Below, in pieces: positions 8,593 through 16,455 of a stretch of 64,000 nucleotides of DNA; positions within the stretch are counted from its first letter, which is position 1; each line of letters starts with the position of its first letter. The translations under genes were made by a program, and so were the position numbers. The DNA comes from JAVBLK01 sp031553565. GTDB taxonomy: Bacteria; Bacillota; Clostridia; Christensenellales; DUVY01. The DNA is taken from assembly GCA_031553565.1 (NCBI GenBank), contig JAVBLK010000035.1, positions 5,144 through 69,143 on the forward strand, read 5' to 3'. The notes beneath the pieces were generated by a model. That model was not told the DNA's origin, ran no database searches, and was given only the letters and a program-made list of their open reading frames with translations.

Positions 8593-8859
8593 GCTTAAAA
8601 ACCTCAAAAGCTTTGGTAAAAGTTATTCAAGTAAAATATGTATATAATGCCCTATTTTATAAGATAATATAGTGTATAACAAAATTTATGTTTTTGCAAA
8701 TGAAATTGAGCGGTTTCCGCGGCTCTCGTACGGATATATTTTCCGCAATTATTGCTAAAACTATTTACATAACGGCTGACTAATTAAGCCAACTTTTTAA
8801 AGGCGCGTTTTGCGGCCTTTGATTAGTATGCGTTTTACTCAGCATTTACTTGCGTAAAG

Positions 8860-9225
8860 ATGAAGAAAAAAACAAAAAATATTCTATCGGCGGTATTTGG
8901 CGTCGCTATAGGCTTTCTGAACGGCTTTTTCGGCGGGGGCGGTGGAATGGTCTGCGTGCCCTTTTTGGAAAAAGTCTTAAAAAAGCCCACCAAGGTCTCG
9001 CACGCCACCGCTATCCTTATTATATTGCCGATCAGTTTGGTCAGCGCGGCGGTATATATCATCGCCGGGAAATTCCAGTGGCAGACCGGGCTTCCCGCCG
9101 GCGGCGGCGTGATCGCCGGCGGGCTTTTGGGCGCGCTGCTTCTGTCCAAGATGAGCAACGGCGTTATCCGCATGATCTTTGCTGTCGTAATGATAGCCGC
9201 AGGCGGGAAGCTCCTGTTTTTCTGA
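8860..9225 (+). CDS. half-size TSUP (TauE/SafE) permease, first of pair
   Basis: 121 aa membrane protein. The N-terminal glycine-rich motif GFLNGFFGGGGGMVCVPFLE and the SHATAILIILPISLVSA segment match one repeat of the TauE/SafE (TSUP) family, which exports sulfite or organosulfur anions or moves related anions. Full TSUP proteins carry two such repeats in 240-260 aa; this gene encodes one, and the gene at 9417 encodes the other, so a heterodimer is likely. No strong ribosome-binding site is seen before the ATG. Substrate unknown. Confidence 0.8.
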   Translation: MKKKTKNILSAVFGVAIGFLNGFFGGGGGMVCVPFLEKVLKKPTKVSHATAILIILPISLVSAAVYIIAGKFQWQTGLPAGGGVIAGGLLGALLLSKMSNGVIRMIFAVVMIAAGGKLLFF

Positions 9226-9264
9226 AAGAAAATCAGGAGCAGTTATATTTTTCCGTGCCGGAAA

Positions 9265-9368
9265 AGTGAAATCGGCTGCGCCGGTGAAATTCACTTCTTG
9301 AATGAAATTTGCCCTTCGGGCAAGTGAAGGAAAAAAATTTAACTTCCTGCGAAGCGGGAATTTCACTA
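9265..9368. repeat. string of short hairpins between the two TSUP genes
   Basis: A run of small palindromes joined by (G)TGAAAT spacers: GGCTGCGCC, GTGAAATTCAC, TTGCCC-ttc-GGGCAA, and TTCCTGCGAAGCGGGAA. This spacer-plus-hairpin layout resembles GTGAA-spaced hairpin repeats I associate with gut Firmicutes. It separates two genes that should be co-transcribed. Confidence 0.5.
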
Positions 9369-9416
9369 CGGAGTAATATAATCGGCGTCAGCCGGTTCCA
9401 CTAAAAGGAAAAAACA

Positions 9417-9890
9417 ATGTGGCCGATAATAAGACTTATACTCGCAGGGATATTCGGCGGGGTTTTGGGAGGCATGGGGATGGGCGGCGGGACTCTTTTA
9501 ATACCGCTGCTCACTGTTTTTTGCGATGTGCCGCAGCATATTGCCCAAGCCGTAAACCTGGTATCGTTCGTGCCGATGGCCGGCGTCGCGCTGATCATCC
9601 ATTTCAAAAAGAAACTGGTTGACAAATCGGGCGTGCTGTATATCATCATACCCTCCTGTATCGCGGCGGTCGGCGCGGCGTTCCTGGCAAAGGGCTTGGA
9701 CGCCGGCTTGCTTAAAAAACTGTTCGGCGGCTTTATAATAATATTGGGGATATATCAGATCGTCTGCGAAATAATAGCGGCAGTAAAGAAAAAGAAACAA
9801 GCGGCTTTTGATAAGGAAACGGGGAAGGAAAAGCCGGATGCCGGACCTGCCGGCAAAAACGCGGGCGGGCAGGGTCAATCCGGGATATAA
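9417..9890 (+). CDS. half-size TSUP (TauE/SafE) permease, second of pair
   Basis: 157 aa. GIFGGVLGGMGMGGGTLLIPLL near the N-terminus and the HIAQAVNLVSFVPMAGVALIIHF segment are the TSUP repeat signature. Membrane helices end near residue 125, followed by a ~30-residue hydrophilic tail rich in Lys, Gly and Ala. AAAAGGAAAAAAC precedes the ATG. Same strand and 190 bp after the first half; the two together equal one normal TSUP transporter. Confidence 0.8.
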   Translation: MWPIIRLILAGIFGGVLGGMGMGGGTLLIPLLTVFCDVPQHIAQAVNLVSFVPMAGVALIIHFKKKLVDKSGVLYIIIPSCIAAVGAAFLAKGLDAGLLKKLFGGFIIILGIYQIVCEIIAAVKKKKQAAFDKETGKEKPDAGPAGKNAGGQGQSGI

Positions 9891-9949
9891 CAGCCATGAG
9901 CCCATACTTTGTGAAAACGTTTGATAAGCCCAAAAGTTTGTGATAGAAT

Positions 9950-10114
9950 TATGGAACCACTGAATAATTCGGTAAAATTTACAGCGGCGTCTTTTTCGGA
10001 TGAAAACGTCTTCTTTTATTTGCCAATAGTTCTACTATTTGCTGCAAAAACAAGCCGTTTTCATATTGAAAAATACTTGCTTTAAATTCACCTCATTTAT
10101 TCATTGTTTCCTTA
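9950..10114 (+). mobile_element. family A foldback element, copy A2
   Basis: Full-length copy: starts TATGGAACCACTGAATAA, ends CATTTATTCATTGTTTCCTTA. Same strand orientation as all other family A copies. Takes up much of the 9891-10326 gap; the remainder holds the rnf promoter region. Confidence 0.8.
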
Positions 10115-10189
10115 TATAAAAATTGAGCACATTTATACGGTTTTAGGACGCAGTGAAGCGAAAACAATAAATAAGCTTTAACGCCTGCA

Positions 10190-10217
10190 TTACAGCACGA
10201 TAAATTTATGGTATACT
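10190..10217 (+). promoter_or_regulatory. probable rnf operon promoter
   Basis: TTACAG, 16 bp, TATACT with an extended TGG before the -10. Just downstream a hairpin CCGCGC...GCGCGG (10221-10252) would lie at the 5' end of the transcript, ahead of rnfC at 10327. Confidence 0.5.
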
Positions 10218-10326
10218 ACAGCCGCGCGCATATAATATCCCTTTGCGCGGCAAAATTATTATATATAGGGTGCGCGCGATGTTATGCATTGTTACGGCTG
10301 CGCGGCGCATTTCGGGAGGCGCAAGT

Positions 10327-11649
10327 TTGAAAGATTATAAATCCTTTACCTTTACGCGCGGCGGCATACACCCGCACGGCAAGAAGGAACTGAGCAAGGA
10401 TGCGGGGATCGCAGTAATGCCCGCGCCGAAAACGCTGGCTGTCGCGCTTTCTCAAAGCATCGGGAAGCCCTCGATACCCGTAGTTTCGGCGGGCGACGCC
10501 GTGAAGGCCGGGCAGCTTATCGCAAAGGCGGACGGGCATGTAAGCGCAAATATCCACAGCCCTGTCAGCGGGAAAATAACCGCGATCGAAGACCGCGATT
10601 CGGTGCTGGGCGTTCCCGCGCCCCATATAATTATCGAGAACGACGGCATGGGCGAGTCCGTTTCCCTGCCGGTTTTAAAGGATCCGGACGGCGCGGCGAT
10701 CTTAAAGCGCGTTCAGGAGGCCGGTATCGTCGGCATGGGCGGCGCGGGCTTTCCCACGCACGTCAAATTGTCGCCGCCTAAGGACAAACCCATCGACACG
10801 TTGATTATCAACGCTGCCGAATGCGAGCCATACATAACCTGCGACTACCGTATCATTTTAGAATACCCCGACAGGCTATGCGCCGGGGCGCTTATGCTGG
10901 CAAAAACGCTCGGCCTTTCCGGTGCGCATATCGGGATAGAGGACAATAAGCCCGACGCGATAAGCTCTTTAAGCGCGTACCTCAAGAATAACAATATAAC
11001 GAACATACATATCACCGCGCTTAAGGCGCGGTACCCGCAGGGCGCGGAAAAGCAGCTTATCTGGGCGGTAAAGAAGCGCGCTGTGCCCGCCGGCGGCCTG
11101 CCGATGGATATCGGCGTGATCGTCTGCAACGCGCACACCGCCCTTTCAACGTATGAGGCCGTGGCCGAAGGCAAGCCCCTTTATGAGCGCATAATTACGG
11201 TCAGCGGCGGCGGCATAGAGCGGCCGGGCAACATCCGCGTTCCGTTCGGGACTTCATACGCCGATATAGCGGCATTTTGCGGCGGCGAAAAAAGCGGAGT
11301 TTTAAAAATAGTCAACGGCGGCCCTATGATGGGTATCGCGCAAGTCAGCCGCGAGGTTGCCGTTAACAAAACTACCAGCAGCATTTTATTCTTATCGGAA
11401 AAGGAATTCGACAGGCACAAGGCGTCCGCGTGTATAAACTGCGGCGCGTGCGCCAGGAGCTGCCCGATGAACCTGATGCCGATGTATATCGACAGCTTTG
11501 CGATAGCCGGCGACTTTTCGGGCAGTAAGAAATACGGCGCGGCCGACTGTATCGAGTGCGGCTGCTGCACATATGTGTGCCCGGCCAAACGCCCTCTGAT
11601 ACAGAGCATTAAGCTGGCGAAGAAGAAAATCAGGGAGAATAATCTGTAA
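10327..11649 (+). CDS. rnfC: Rnf complex subunit C (NADH-binding, Fe-S)
   Basis: Peripheral subunit of the Rnf ferredoxin:NAD+ oxidoreductase, the site of NAD+/NADH exchange. 440 aa from a UUG start at 10327, chosen because GGGAGG lies 7 bases upstream and family homology (KDYKSFTFTRGGIHPHGKKE) begins there. Visible: barrel-sandwich N-terminus, Rossmann/NADH part with GIVGMGGAGFPTHVKL near residue 138 and NAAECEPYITCDYR, an SLBB region, and two 4Fe-4S motifs at the C-terminus (CINCGACARSCP, CIECGCCTYVCP). First gene of rnfCDGEAB. Coupled ion (Na+ or H+) cannot be told from this subunit. Confidence 0.96.
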   Translation: MKDYKSFTFTRGGIHPHGKKELSKDAGIAVMPAPKTLAVALSQSIGKPSIPVVSAGDAVKAGQLIAKADGHVSANIHSPVSGKITAIEDRDSVLGVPAPHIIIENDGMGESVSLPVLKDPDGAAILKRVQEAGIVGMGGAGFPTHVKLSPPKDKPIDTLIINAAECEPYITCDYRIILEYPDRLCAGALMLAKTLGLSGAHIGIEDNKPDAISSLSAYLKNNNITNIHITALKARYPQGAEKQLIWAVKKRAVPAGGLPMDIGVIVCNAHTALSTYEAVAEGKPLYERIITVSGGGIERPGNIRVPFGTSYADIAAFCGGEKSGVLKIVNGGPMMGIAQVSREVAVNKTTSSILFLSEKEFDRHKASACINCGACARSCPMNLMPMYIDSFAIAGDFSGSKKYGAADCIECGCCTYVCPAKRPLIQSIKLAKKKIRENNL

Positions 11650-11700
11650 CGGCATATATACGGCGGGAACGGCGCTAACGCTCGCCGCTGCGTAGTATTT
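11650..11700 (+). repeat. family C element, shortened copy downstream of rnfC
   Basis: CGGCATATATACGGCGGGAA matches the left arm of family C (compare 15948 and 40781), then a short GC-rich hairpin replaces the rest. Begins directly after the rnfC stop, in sense orientation. Confidence 0.5.
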
Positions 11701-11735
11701 ATGACCTTATTTGCCCGTCAAGGAGTTATTTTTTT

Positions 11736-12935
11736 ATGAGTGAAACGGTTAAATCCGACAAACTGGTTGTGTCCGCGTCGCCGCATATCACGCGGAAACG
11801 CACGACGCGCGGCATAATGCTGGACGTTATCATCGCGCTTGTCCCGGCAATCGCCGCGGCGGTAATATTTTTCGGGATGGTCTCGCTTGTTATGGTCGTG
11901 ATATGCGCGGCGGTCTGCGTGACAAGCGAATTGCTGTTTACAGTAATAAGAAAAGGCGGCGTCCCGTTTGCAAGCGGCTGGTGGGAAAAGACTAAGAAGA
12001 ACGCTAAAGAGAGCAGTATTTTCGACTGCTCGGCGGTCGTTACGGGAATACTGCTTGCGCTGAACCTTCCGGTGATCCTAAGTAAGGGCGCGGACGGCAA
12101 ACAGATACCGCTCGGCAGCGTATTCGATTTTAATATAGATTGGGGCAGTACGTTCCTCTTGTGCATTATCGGCAGCGTGTTTGCGATAGTACTGGTAAAA
12201 ATGCTGTTCGGCGGCATAGGCAAGAACTTTGCCAATCCTGCGATGACGGCCAGGATATTCCTGCTTATCACATTTGCGAAAATTATGACTGCGCCGGCGT
12301 TGAATCTTATAGGCGACGCGACGACGTCTGCGACATGGCTGACGCAGTCGCACCAGGTGGAAGCCGCCGTGGCAAGCCCGTCGTTTTTGGATATGTTCTT
12401 AGGCGTAAAGAATTCGGCGGCGGTCGGCGAGGTCAGTATTTTGGCGCTGCTTATAGGCGGCGTTTATTTGTGCGTCAGAAAGGTAATAGATTTCAGGCTG
12501 CCGCTTCTCATTATCGTCACCGCGACCCTGTTCGCGTTCTTGACCAGCTTTATAAAGTATGTACAGGTTACCGAAATAGTCAACGGCGAGGAAGTGGTCA
12601 AAACCGTATGGAAGGGCGGATTCGGGCTGGACACAAGCGTGATATTACCCAGCATGATGTCCGGCGGCTTGTTTTTAGGGGCGATATTTATGGCGACGGA
12701 TTACAGCAGCAGCCCGGACACCAAGTGGGGCAATATTATTTACGCGCTGGGGATAGGCTTGCTTGTCGGGATTTTCCGTAAGTTCAGCCAATATCCGGAG
12801 GGGGTTTCATTCGCCATTGTTTTGATGAACATCATGACGCCGCTTATCGATAAATATATCGTGCCGCGCCCGTTCGGGAAGAAAAAGGAAGAGAAGCCGC
12901 TTAAAAATCCTAAAACGGCAAAGGAGGCGGCATAA
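11736..12935 (+). CDS. rnfD: Rnf complex subunit D (flavin-bearing membrane subunit)
   Basis: Integral membrane subunit of the Rnf ion pump with covalently bound FMN. 399 aa with about eight to ten membrane helices; family blocks SASPHITRKRTTRGIMLDVI at the N-terminus and GGIGKNFANPAMTARIFL near residue 160. The flavin-attachment region is GDATTSATWLT near residue 195, where a Thr of the SAT motif would carry FMN. A Lys/Glu-rich tail ends the protein. AAGGAG precedes the start and the stop codon abuts the rnfG start. Confidence 0.95.
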   Translation: MSETVKSDKLVVSASPHITRKRTTRGIMLDVIIALVPAIAAAVIFFGMVSLVMVVICAAVCVTSELLFTVIRKGGVPFASGWWEKTKKNAKESSIFDCSAVVTGILLALNLPVILSKGADGKQIPLGSVFDFNIDWGSTFLLCIIGSVFAIVLVKMLFGGIGKNFANPAMTARIFLLITFAKIMTAPALNLIGDATTSATWLTQSHQVEAAVASPSFLDMFLGVKNSAAVGEVSILALLIGGVYLCVRKVIDFRLPLLIIVTATLFAFLTSFIKYVQVTEIVNGEEVVKTVWKGGFGLDTSVILPSMMSGGLFLGAIFMATDYSSSPDTKWGNIIYALGIGLLVGIFRKFSQYPEGVSFAIVLMNIMTPLIDKYIVPRPFGKKKEEKPLKNPKTAKEAA

Positions 12936-14525
12936 ATGAAGAAAGAGGGATTGAGGACAAAGAAGCCGCTGCTTTATTGTACGATAATATTGTCGGTGAT
13001 CGCGATCGTCTGCGGCGCGGCGCTGGGTCTTGGGTACAAGTTCCTTGCGACCGATCCGGATACCAGCGGCGACCTCGGTATCATATTCAACGTTTTGACC
13101 GGGACAAAGGAGCATACGGTCATATTCGACGAAAAAACCGGTGACACATTTAAGGTCGGCGGCGAAAATATTACTATAGAAAAGGCCAAGCGCGACGCGG
13201 ATAAAATACTCGCCGCATACCGTATCGAAAACGGCGGCAAGGTATATATCCTTATACAGAGCAAGGGCCCTGCCCGCAACGCCGGCGATTTACAGGCAAT
13301 TACCGCCTACATAGTAAACACCGCAAACAAGGCCGAGGCGGACAAGATTGCCGGTATGAGGCCGCTGTCCGCCCCGAACGGCGAATATAAAAACGCGTAC
13401 ACCAAAACCTTTGTCGGCACGTTTGCCGATAAGACTGCGTCGAAAGGTTTCGATATCGCCGGCGCCGACGGCTATACCGGCTCCACGATCACCGCGAACG
13501 GCTTTATCGAGGCGGTAAACAACGCGTCGGCCTTCTATAAGACCTACCGTGAAAGCCTGTTGGGCGTTGCCGACACTCCGCAGATCAAGGCGCTGAAAGC
13601 CGCTTACAAGTGGGCGTCCGGCATGACTGCGGTCGAATACGCGGGGCTGCCGGCGGACGTAACATTATACATGACAAATGACGGGTTACCTGTATTTGAT
13701 TTAGACGCGGGCGATTACAACATAATCATTTCGTTCGCTGAACGGCACGGTCATATCGGCGGCGTGGCTCTCTATAACGACGACGGTGTGATAAGCGGAG
13801 GCGCGTTGGCGGCAGCCGTAGAAAAAGCCGTGGGAACTAATGAAATATTGGCCGGCAAGGAATTTTTCCAATCCTATATATCCTCGGGATTGACCGGTGA
13901 GGACGAAACTGCGGCTAAAGAAGCGGCGGGACTGATACACGATGCATACGGGTTCATAACGGGACACGCAGATATATATGCGCTTACCGCCGCCTACACG
14001 CAGAACATCAAGAACGCTATTGATAAAATAGCGAATAAAGTTAACGGCACTACGGGGCAAAGCTATACGGTCACGCAAATTGTTACCGGACTTGAAAGCG
14101 CGACTGCCAGCCTTAACAGCCTGAAATTCAGAAACAACAATTATTACACCGCGTACAGGCTTACCGGCGGCGACTATGTATTCCTTGCCACGGCGAAAGG
14201 CTATGCCGATCCGGCCTTGGGTATGACTTATATAAACAAGACGGGCTTTGTCAGGGAATTCTTGATGATCGATTGCCCCGCCGAGAACGACGAAGCCGGA
14301 TATAAGCATTATCTTGACGGCAACAAGGAATTTCTCGCAGACTCATACAGGGGAATGCTGGTGCAGGTCAGTGATACAACCTATCAAAGCGCGGAGGGGA
14401 CTAAGAGCGGCCCTACCGCGACCGACCCGGATCCCGACGTAGGCAAGGTCACAACATCATATAATGCTGTTGCTAAATGTATTTATGACGCAGTCAGGGC
14501 TTACCGCGCCGCGACCGCAGTATAA
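12936..14525 (+). CDS. rnfG: RnfG-like FMN-binding subunit with long extra C-terminal region
   Basis: Periplasm-side Rnf subunit. One N-terminal membrane helix (residues ~10-34), then a domain ending in the covalent-flavin motif DGYTGSTITANGF near residue 185, the [ST]GxT pattern of FMN_bind proteins. Normal RnfG is about 200 aa; this one is 529. The extra ~320 residues have no motif I recognise: predicted alpha/beta, Ala/Tyr/Asn-rich, with a second stretch DPDPDVGKVTTSYNAVAKCI near the end that loosely echoes the flavin motif region. The 5' end abuts rnfD (stop and start adjacent), AAAGGAGG lies in the rnfD end, and rnfE follows 17 bp later, so this is the operon's G subunit by position. The first domain lacks the usual ETPGLG segment. 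Confidence 0.75.
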   Translation: MKKEGLRTKKPLLYCTIILSVIAIVCGAALGLGYKFLATDPDTSGDLGIIFNVLTGTKEHTVIFDEKTGDTFKVGGENITIEKAKRDADKILAAYRIENGGKVYILIQSKGPARNAGDLQAITAYIVNTANKAEADKIAGMRPLSAPNGEYKNAYTKTFVGTFADKTASKGFDIAGADGYTGSTITANGFIEAVNNASAFYKTYRESLLGVADTPQIKALKAAYKWASGMTAVEYAGLPADVTLYMTNDGLPVFDLDAGDYNIIISFAERHGHIGGVALYNDDGVISGGALAAAVEKAVGTNEILAGKEFFQSYISSGLTGEDETAAKEAAGLIHDAYGFITGHADIYALTAAYTQNIKNAIDKIANKVNGTTGQSYTVTQIVTGLESATASLNSLKFRNNNYYTAYRLTGGDYVFLATAKGYADPALGMTYINKTGFVREFLMIDCPAENDEAGYKHYLDGNKEFLADSYRGMLVQVSDTTYQSAEGTKSGPTATDPDPDVGKVTTSYNAVAKCIYDAVRAYRAATAV

Positions 14526-14542
14526 GGGGAGGGAAGAAAGAT

Positions 14543-15235
14543 ATGAGTTTTGATAAAAAGAAATTTAGCCAAACGGCGCTTGGGGGCATTGTGCAAAACC
14601 CGACCTTTGTGCTGGTCTTGGGCATGTGCCCGACGATAGCGGTGTCGACCACGCTGACAAACGCCATAGGTATGGGCGCGGCGACGACTATCGTACTGCT
14701 GCTGTCCAACGTGCTGATCAGTTTGTGCCGCAAAGTAATACCCGACAAGGTGCGCATACCCGCGTACATACTTATCATCGCGACGCTGGTCACGCTGATC
14801 GACCTTGCCATGCAAAAATTTATCCCCTCGCTGTCGAAATCCTTAGGCGTGTTCATACCGCTTATCGTGGTGAACTGTATAATATTTGCGCGCGCCGAAA
14901 GCTTTGCCTCGCAGAACAGCGTGGGCTATGCCGCGCTTGACGGGCTGTCGATGGGGCTGGGCTTTACCGCCGCGCTGTCGTTGCTTGCGATATGCCGCGA
15001 ATTGCTTACCTACGGCAGCATAATGATAAATGCCGGCGCCGAGGACGTGGTGACCGACAGGACGTTCTTTATGGAGATTTTCAACCAGCCCGTAGGCGGC
15101 TTTATTATGCTGGCGATATTACTTGCGATATTCAATACCGTATATAAGACCGTGACCAACAGGGAAAAGAAATTCAGCCGCACGGCTCAGCCGAAACCCC
15201 AGGACGCAGCAAAGGAGGCCGGAAATGCAGCATAA
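14543..15235 (+). CDS. rnfE: Rnf complex subunit E
   Basis: Six-helix membrane subunit of Rnf, paralogous to RnfA; the A/E pair forms the central membrane core and binds an intramembrane Fe-S cluster. 230 aa. Visible: NPTFVLVLGMCPTIAVSTTL near residue 15 with the conserved Cys in LGMCP, and the second repeat half IPLIVVNCIIFARAESFA near residue 110 with its conserved Cys. Preceded by GGGGAGGG. Followed by a family B repeat and rnfA. Confidence 0.96.
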   Translation: MSFDKKKFSQTALGGIVQNPTFVLVLGMCPTIAVSTTLTNAIGMGAATTIVLLLSNVLISLCRKVIPDKVRIPAYILIIATLVTLIDLAMQKFIPSLSKSLGVFIPLIVVNCIIFARAESFASQNSVGYAALDGLSMGLGFTAALSLLAICRELLTYGSIMINAGAEDVVTDRTFFMEIFNQPVGGFIMLAILLAIFNTVYKTVTNREKKFSRTAQPKPQDAAKEAGNAA

Positions 15236-15266
15236 AACCATAAACGGAACAGATAAAAGATCAAAA

Positions 15267-15345
15267 TCTTTAGCCTCTTTTTCTTTTCAGCCGGGCGGTT
15301 TCTTTGTGGCGTGCAGGCTTGACGGGCAAACCCAAAGAAAAAGCC
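15267..15345 (-). repeat. dispersed repeat family B, reverse copy between rnfE and rnfA
   Basis: Minus-strand reading: GGGCTTTTTCTTTGGG, TTGCCCGTCAAGCC, then CACAAAGAAACCGCCCGGC and AAAAGAAAAAGAGGC. Arms pair with each other. Lies inside the rnf operon. Confidence 0.5.
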
Positions 15346-15368
15346 CGTTCACAAAGGAGGCCATATAA

Positions 15369-15947
15369 ATGCAGTATTTAGTGATCGTCGGAATGGCGCT
15401 CTTAAGCAACAATATAGTATTCTCGCAGACATTGGGCATATGCCCGTACTTAGGCGTCTCCAAAAAGACCGACACCGCGCTTGGAATGGGATTGGCCGTC
15501 ATATTCGTCATGGCGCTGACCTCGCTGCTTACATATATGGTGCATATGTGGGTGCTCGTCCCGATCGGGATAGCATTTTTGGACACCATAGTATTCATAT
15601 TCCTTATTGCCGCCGTCGTGCAGATACTGGAGATACTCATTAAGCGGTTTCTCCCGCCGCTGTATAACGCGCTGGGGATATACCTGCCGCTTATCACGAC
15701 AAACTGCGCGGTATTGGGCACGGCGATAGTCAACCTTTCCGACGCCAACGTCACCAATATTTTCGGCGCGTTTTTAAACGGCACGTTCGTGGGCGCGGGA
15801 TTTCTGCTTGCCTTGATACTTATGAGCGGCATCCGCGAAAGGATATCGAAGCAGGACGTACCCAACGCGTTCAAGGGCTTTCCGATAGCGCTGGTTTCTG
15901 CGGCGATAATAGCGATGGCGTTTTTGGTCTTCAAAGGCATGTTTTAG
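15369..15947 (+). CDS. rnfA: Rnf complex subunit A
   Basis: Six-helix membrane subunit, 192 aa, partner of RnfE in the ion channel core. Conserved blocks: NNIVFSQTLGICPYLGVSKK near residue 16 (Cys in LGICP) and LPLITTNCAVLGTA near residue 105 with the second conserved Cys. AAAGGAGG precedes the ATG. The stop codon is followed directly by a family C element and then a tandem family E pair before rnfB. Confidence 0.96.
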   Translation: MQYLVIVGMALLSNNIVFSQTLGICPYLGVSKKTDTALGMGLAVIFVMALTSLLTYMVHMWVLVPIGIAFLDTIVFIFLIAAVVQILEILIKRFLPPLYNALGIYLPLITTNCAVLGTAIVNLSDANVTNIFGAFLNGTFVGAGFLLALILMSGIRERISKQDVPNAFKGFPIALVSAAIIAMAFLVFKGMF

Positions 15948-16073
15948 TTTAACGGCGTATATGCGGCGGGATCGGTGCGAAAACAGAACCACCGCTCCTC
16001 CGCGTGCCTATCAGCACAGCTCCGTCGCGCTGAACCTGTTTTCGCACCGCTGCCTTGCATCTCCGCCGTTAAA
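15948..16073 (+). repeat. family C structured element, best copy (C1), after rnfA
   Basis: Ends are inverted (TTTAACGGCG / CGCCGTTAAA). Inside is a perfect 13 bp stem GGTGCGAAAACAG (15974-15986) / CTGTTTTCGCACC (16036-16048) enclosing a conserved region with CTCCGCGT and CAGCTCCG. Starts at the base after the rnfA stop, in sense. Confidence 0.8.
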
Positions 16074-16120
16074 CCGACTCAAGCAAAGTGCGGGGGAAGA
16101 AACAAATAAAAAGATAGAGA

Positions 16121-16283
16121 GATGCGCGGCGATATGCCGCGCCGGATTTCCGGAAACCGCGCTTTTCGGAAATCCGCCTTTAATGGGACAAAAAAAATCT
16201 ATGATTTTTTTTCGGTCCCTAGGGGTTGCTCAAGGGGGGCGTAGTAGACGCCCCGAAGGGGCGGCTGCATAGACGAGAAAATA
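16121..16283 (+). repeat. family E structured repeat, first unit (E1)
   Basis: 163 bp unit. Stems: GCGCGGC / GCCGCGC, GGATTTCCG / CGGAAATCC around loop GAAACCGCGCTTTT, GGGAC-A8...T8-GTCCC, and GGGCGT / ACGCCC. Followed immediately by a second unit with changed but still paired stems. Confidence 0.75.
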
Positions 16284-16443
16284 GATGCGCCGCGATAGGC
16301 GGCGCCGGAATTTAAGAACCGCGTTTCTTCAATTCCGCCCTTAATGGGACAAAAAAAATCTATGATTTTTTTTCGGTCCCCAGGGGGTTACTCAAGGGGG
16401 GCGTAGTAGACGCCCCGAAGGGGCGGCTGCATAGCCCCCCTTG
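16284..16443 (+). repeat. family E structured repeat, second unit (E2), next to the rnfB ribosome-binding site
   Basis: Same plan as E1. First stem is GCGCCGC / GCGGCGC; the second is GGAATT-AAGAA / TTCTT-AATTCC around the same CCGCG loop. A further 10 bp stem CAAGGGGGGC (16393-16402) / GCCCCCCTTG (16434-16443) ends directly before AAAGGAG of rnfB. Confidence 0.75.
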
Positions 16444-16455
16444 AAAGGAGTTTTT

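Noticed and set aside
8860..9890. Frameshifted pseudogene of one TSUP transporter
   Set aside because: Each half has its own start and a complete glycine-rich motif, and the 190 bp gap is not coding remnant, so two genes are more likely.
16441..16455. UUG start for rnfB 15 bases upstream
   Set aside because: The UUG lies inside the closing strand of the E2 stem and before AAAGGAG; the ATG at 16456 is the properly spaced start.
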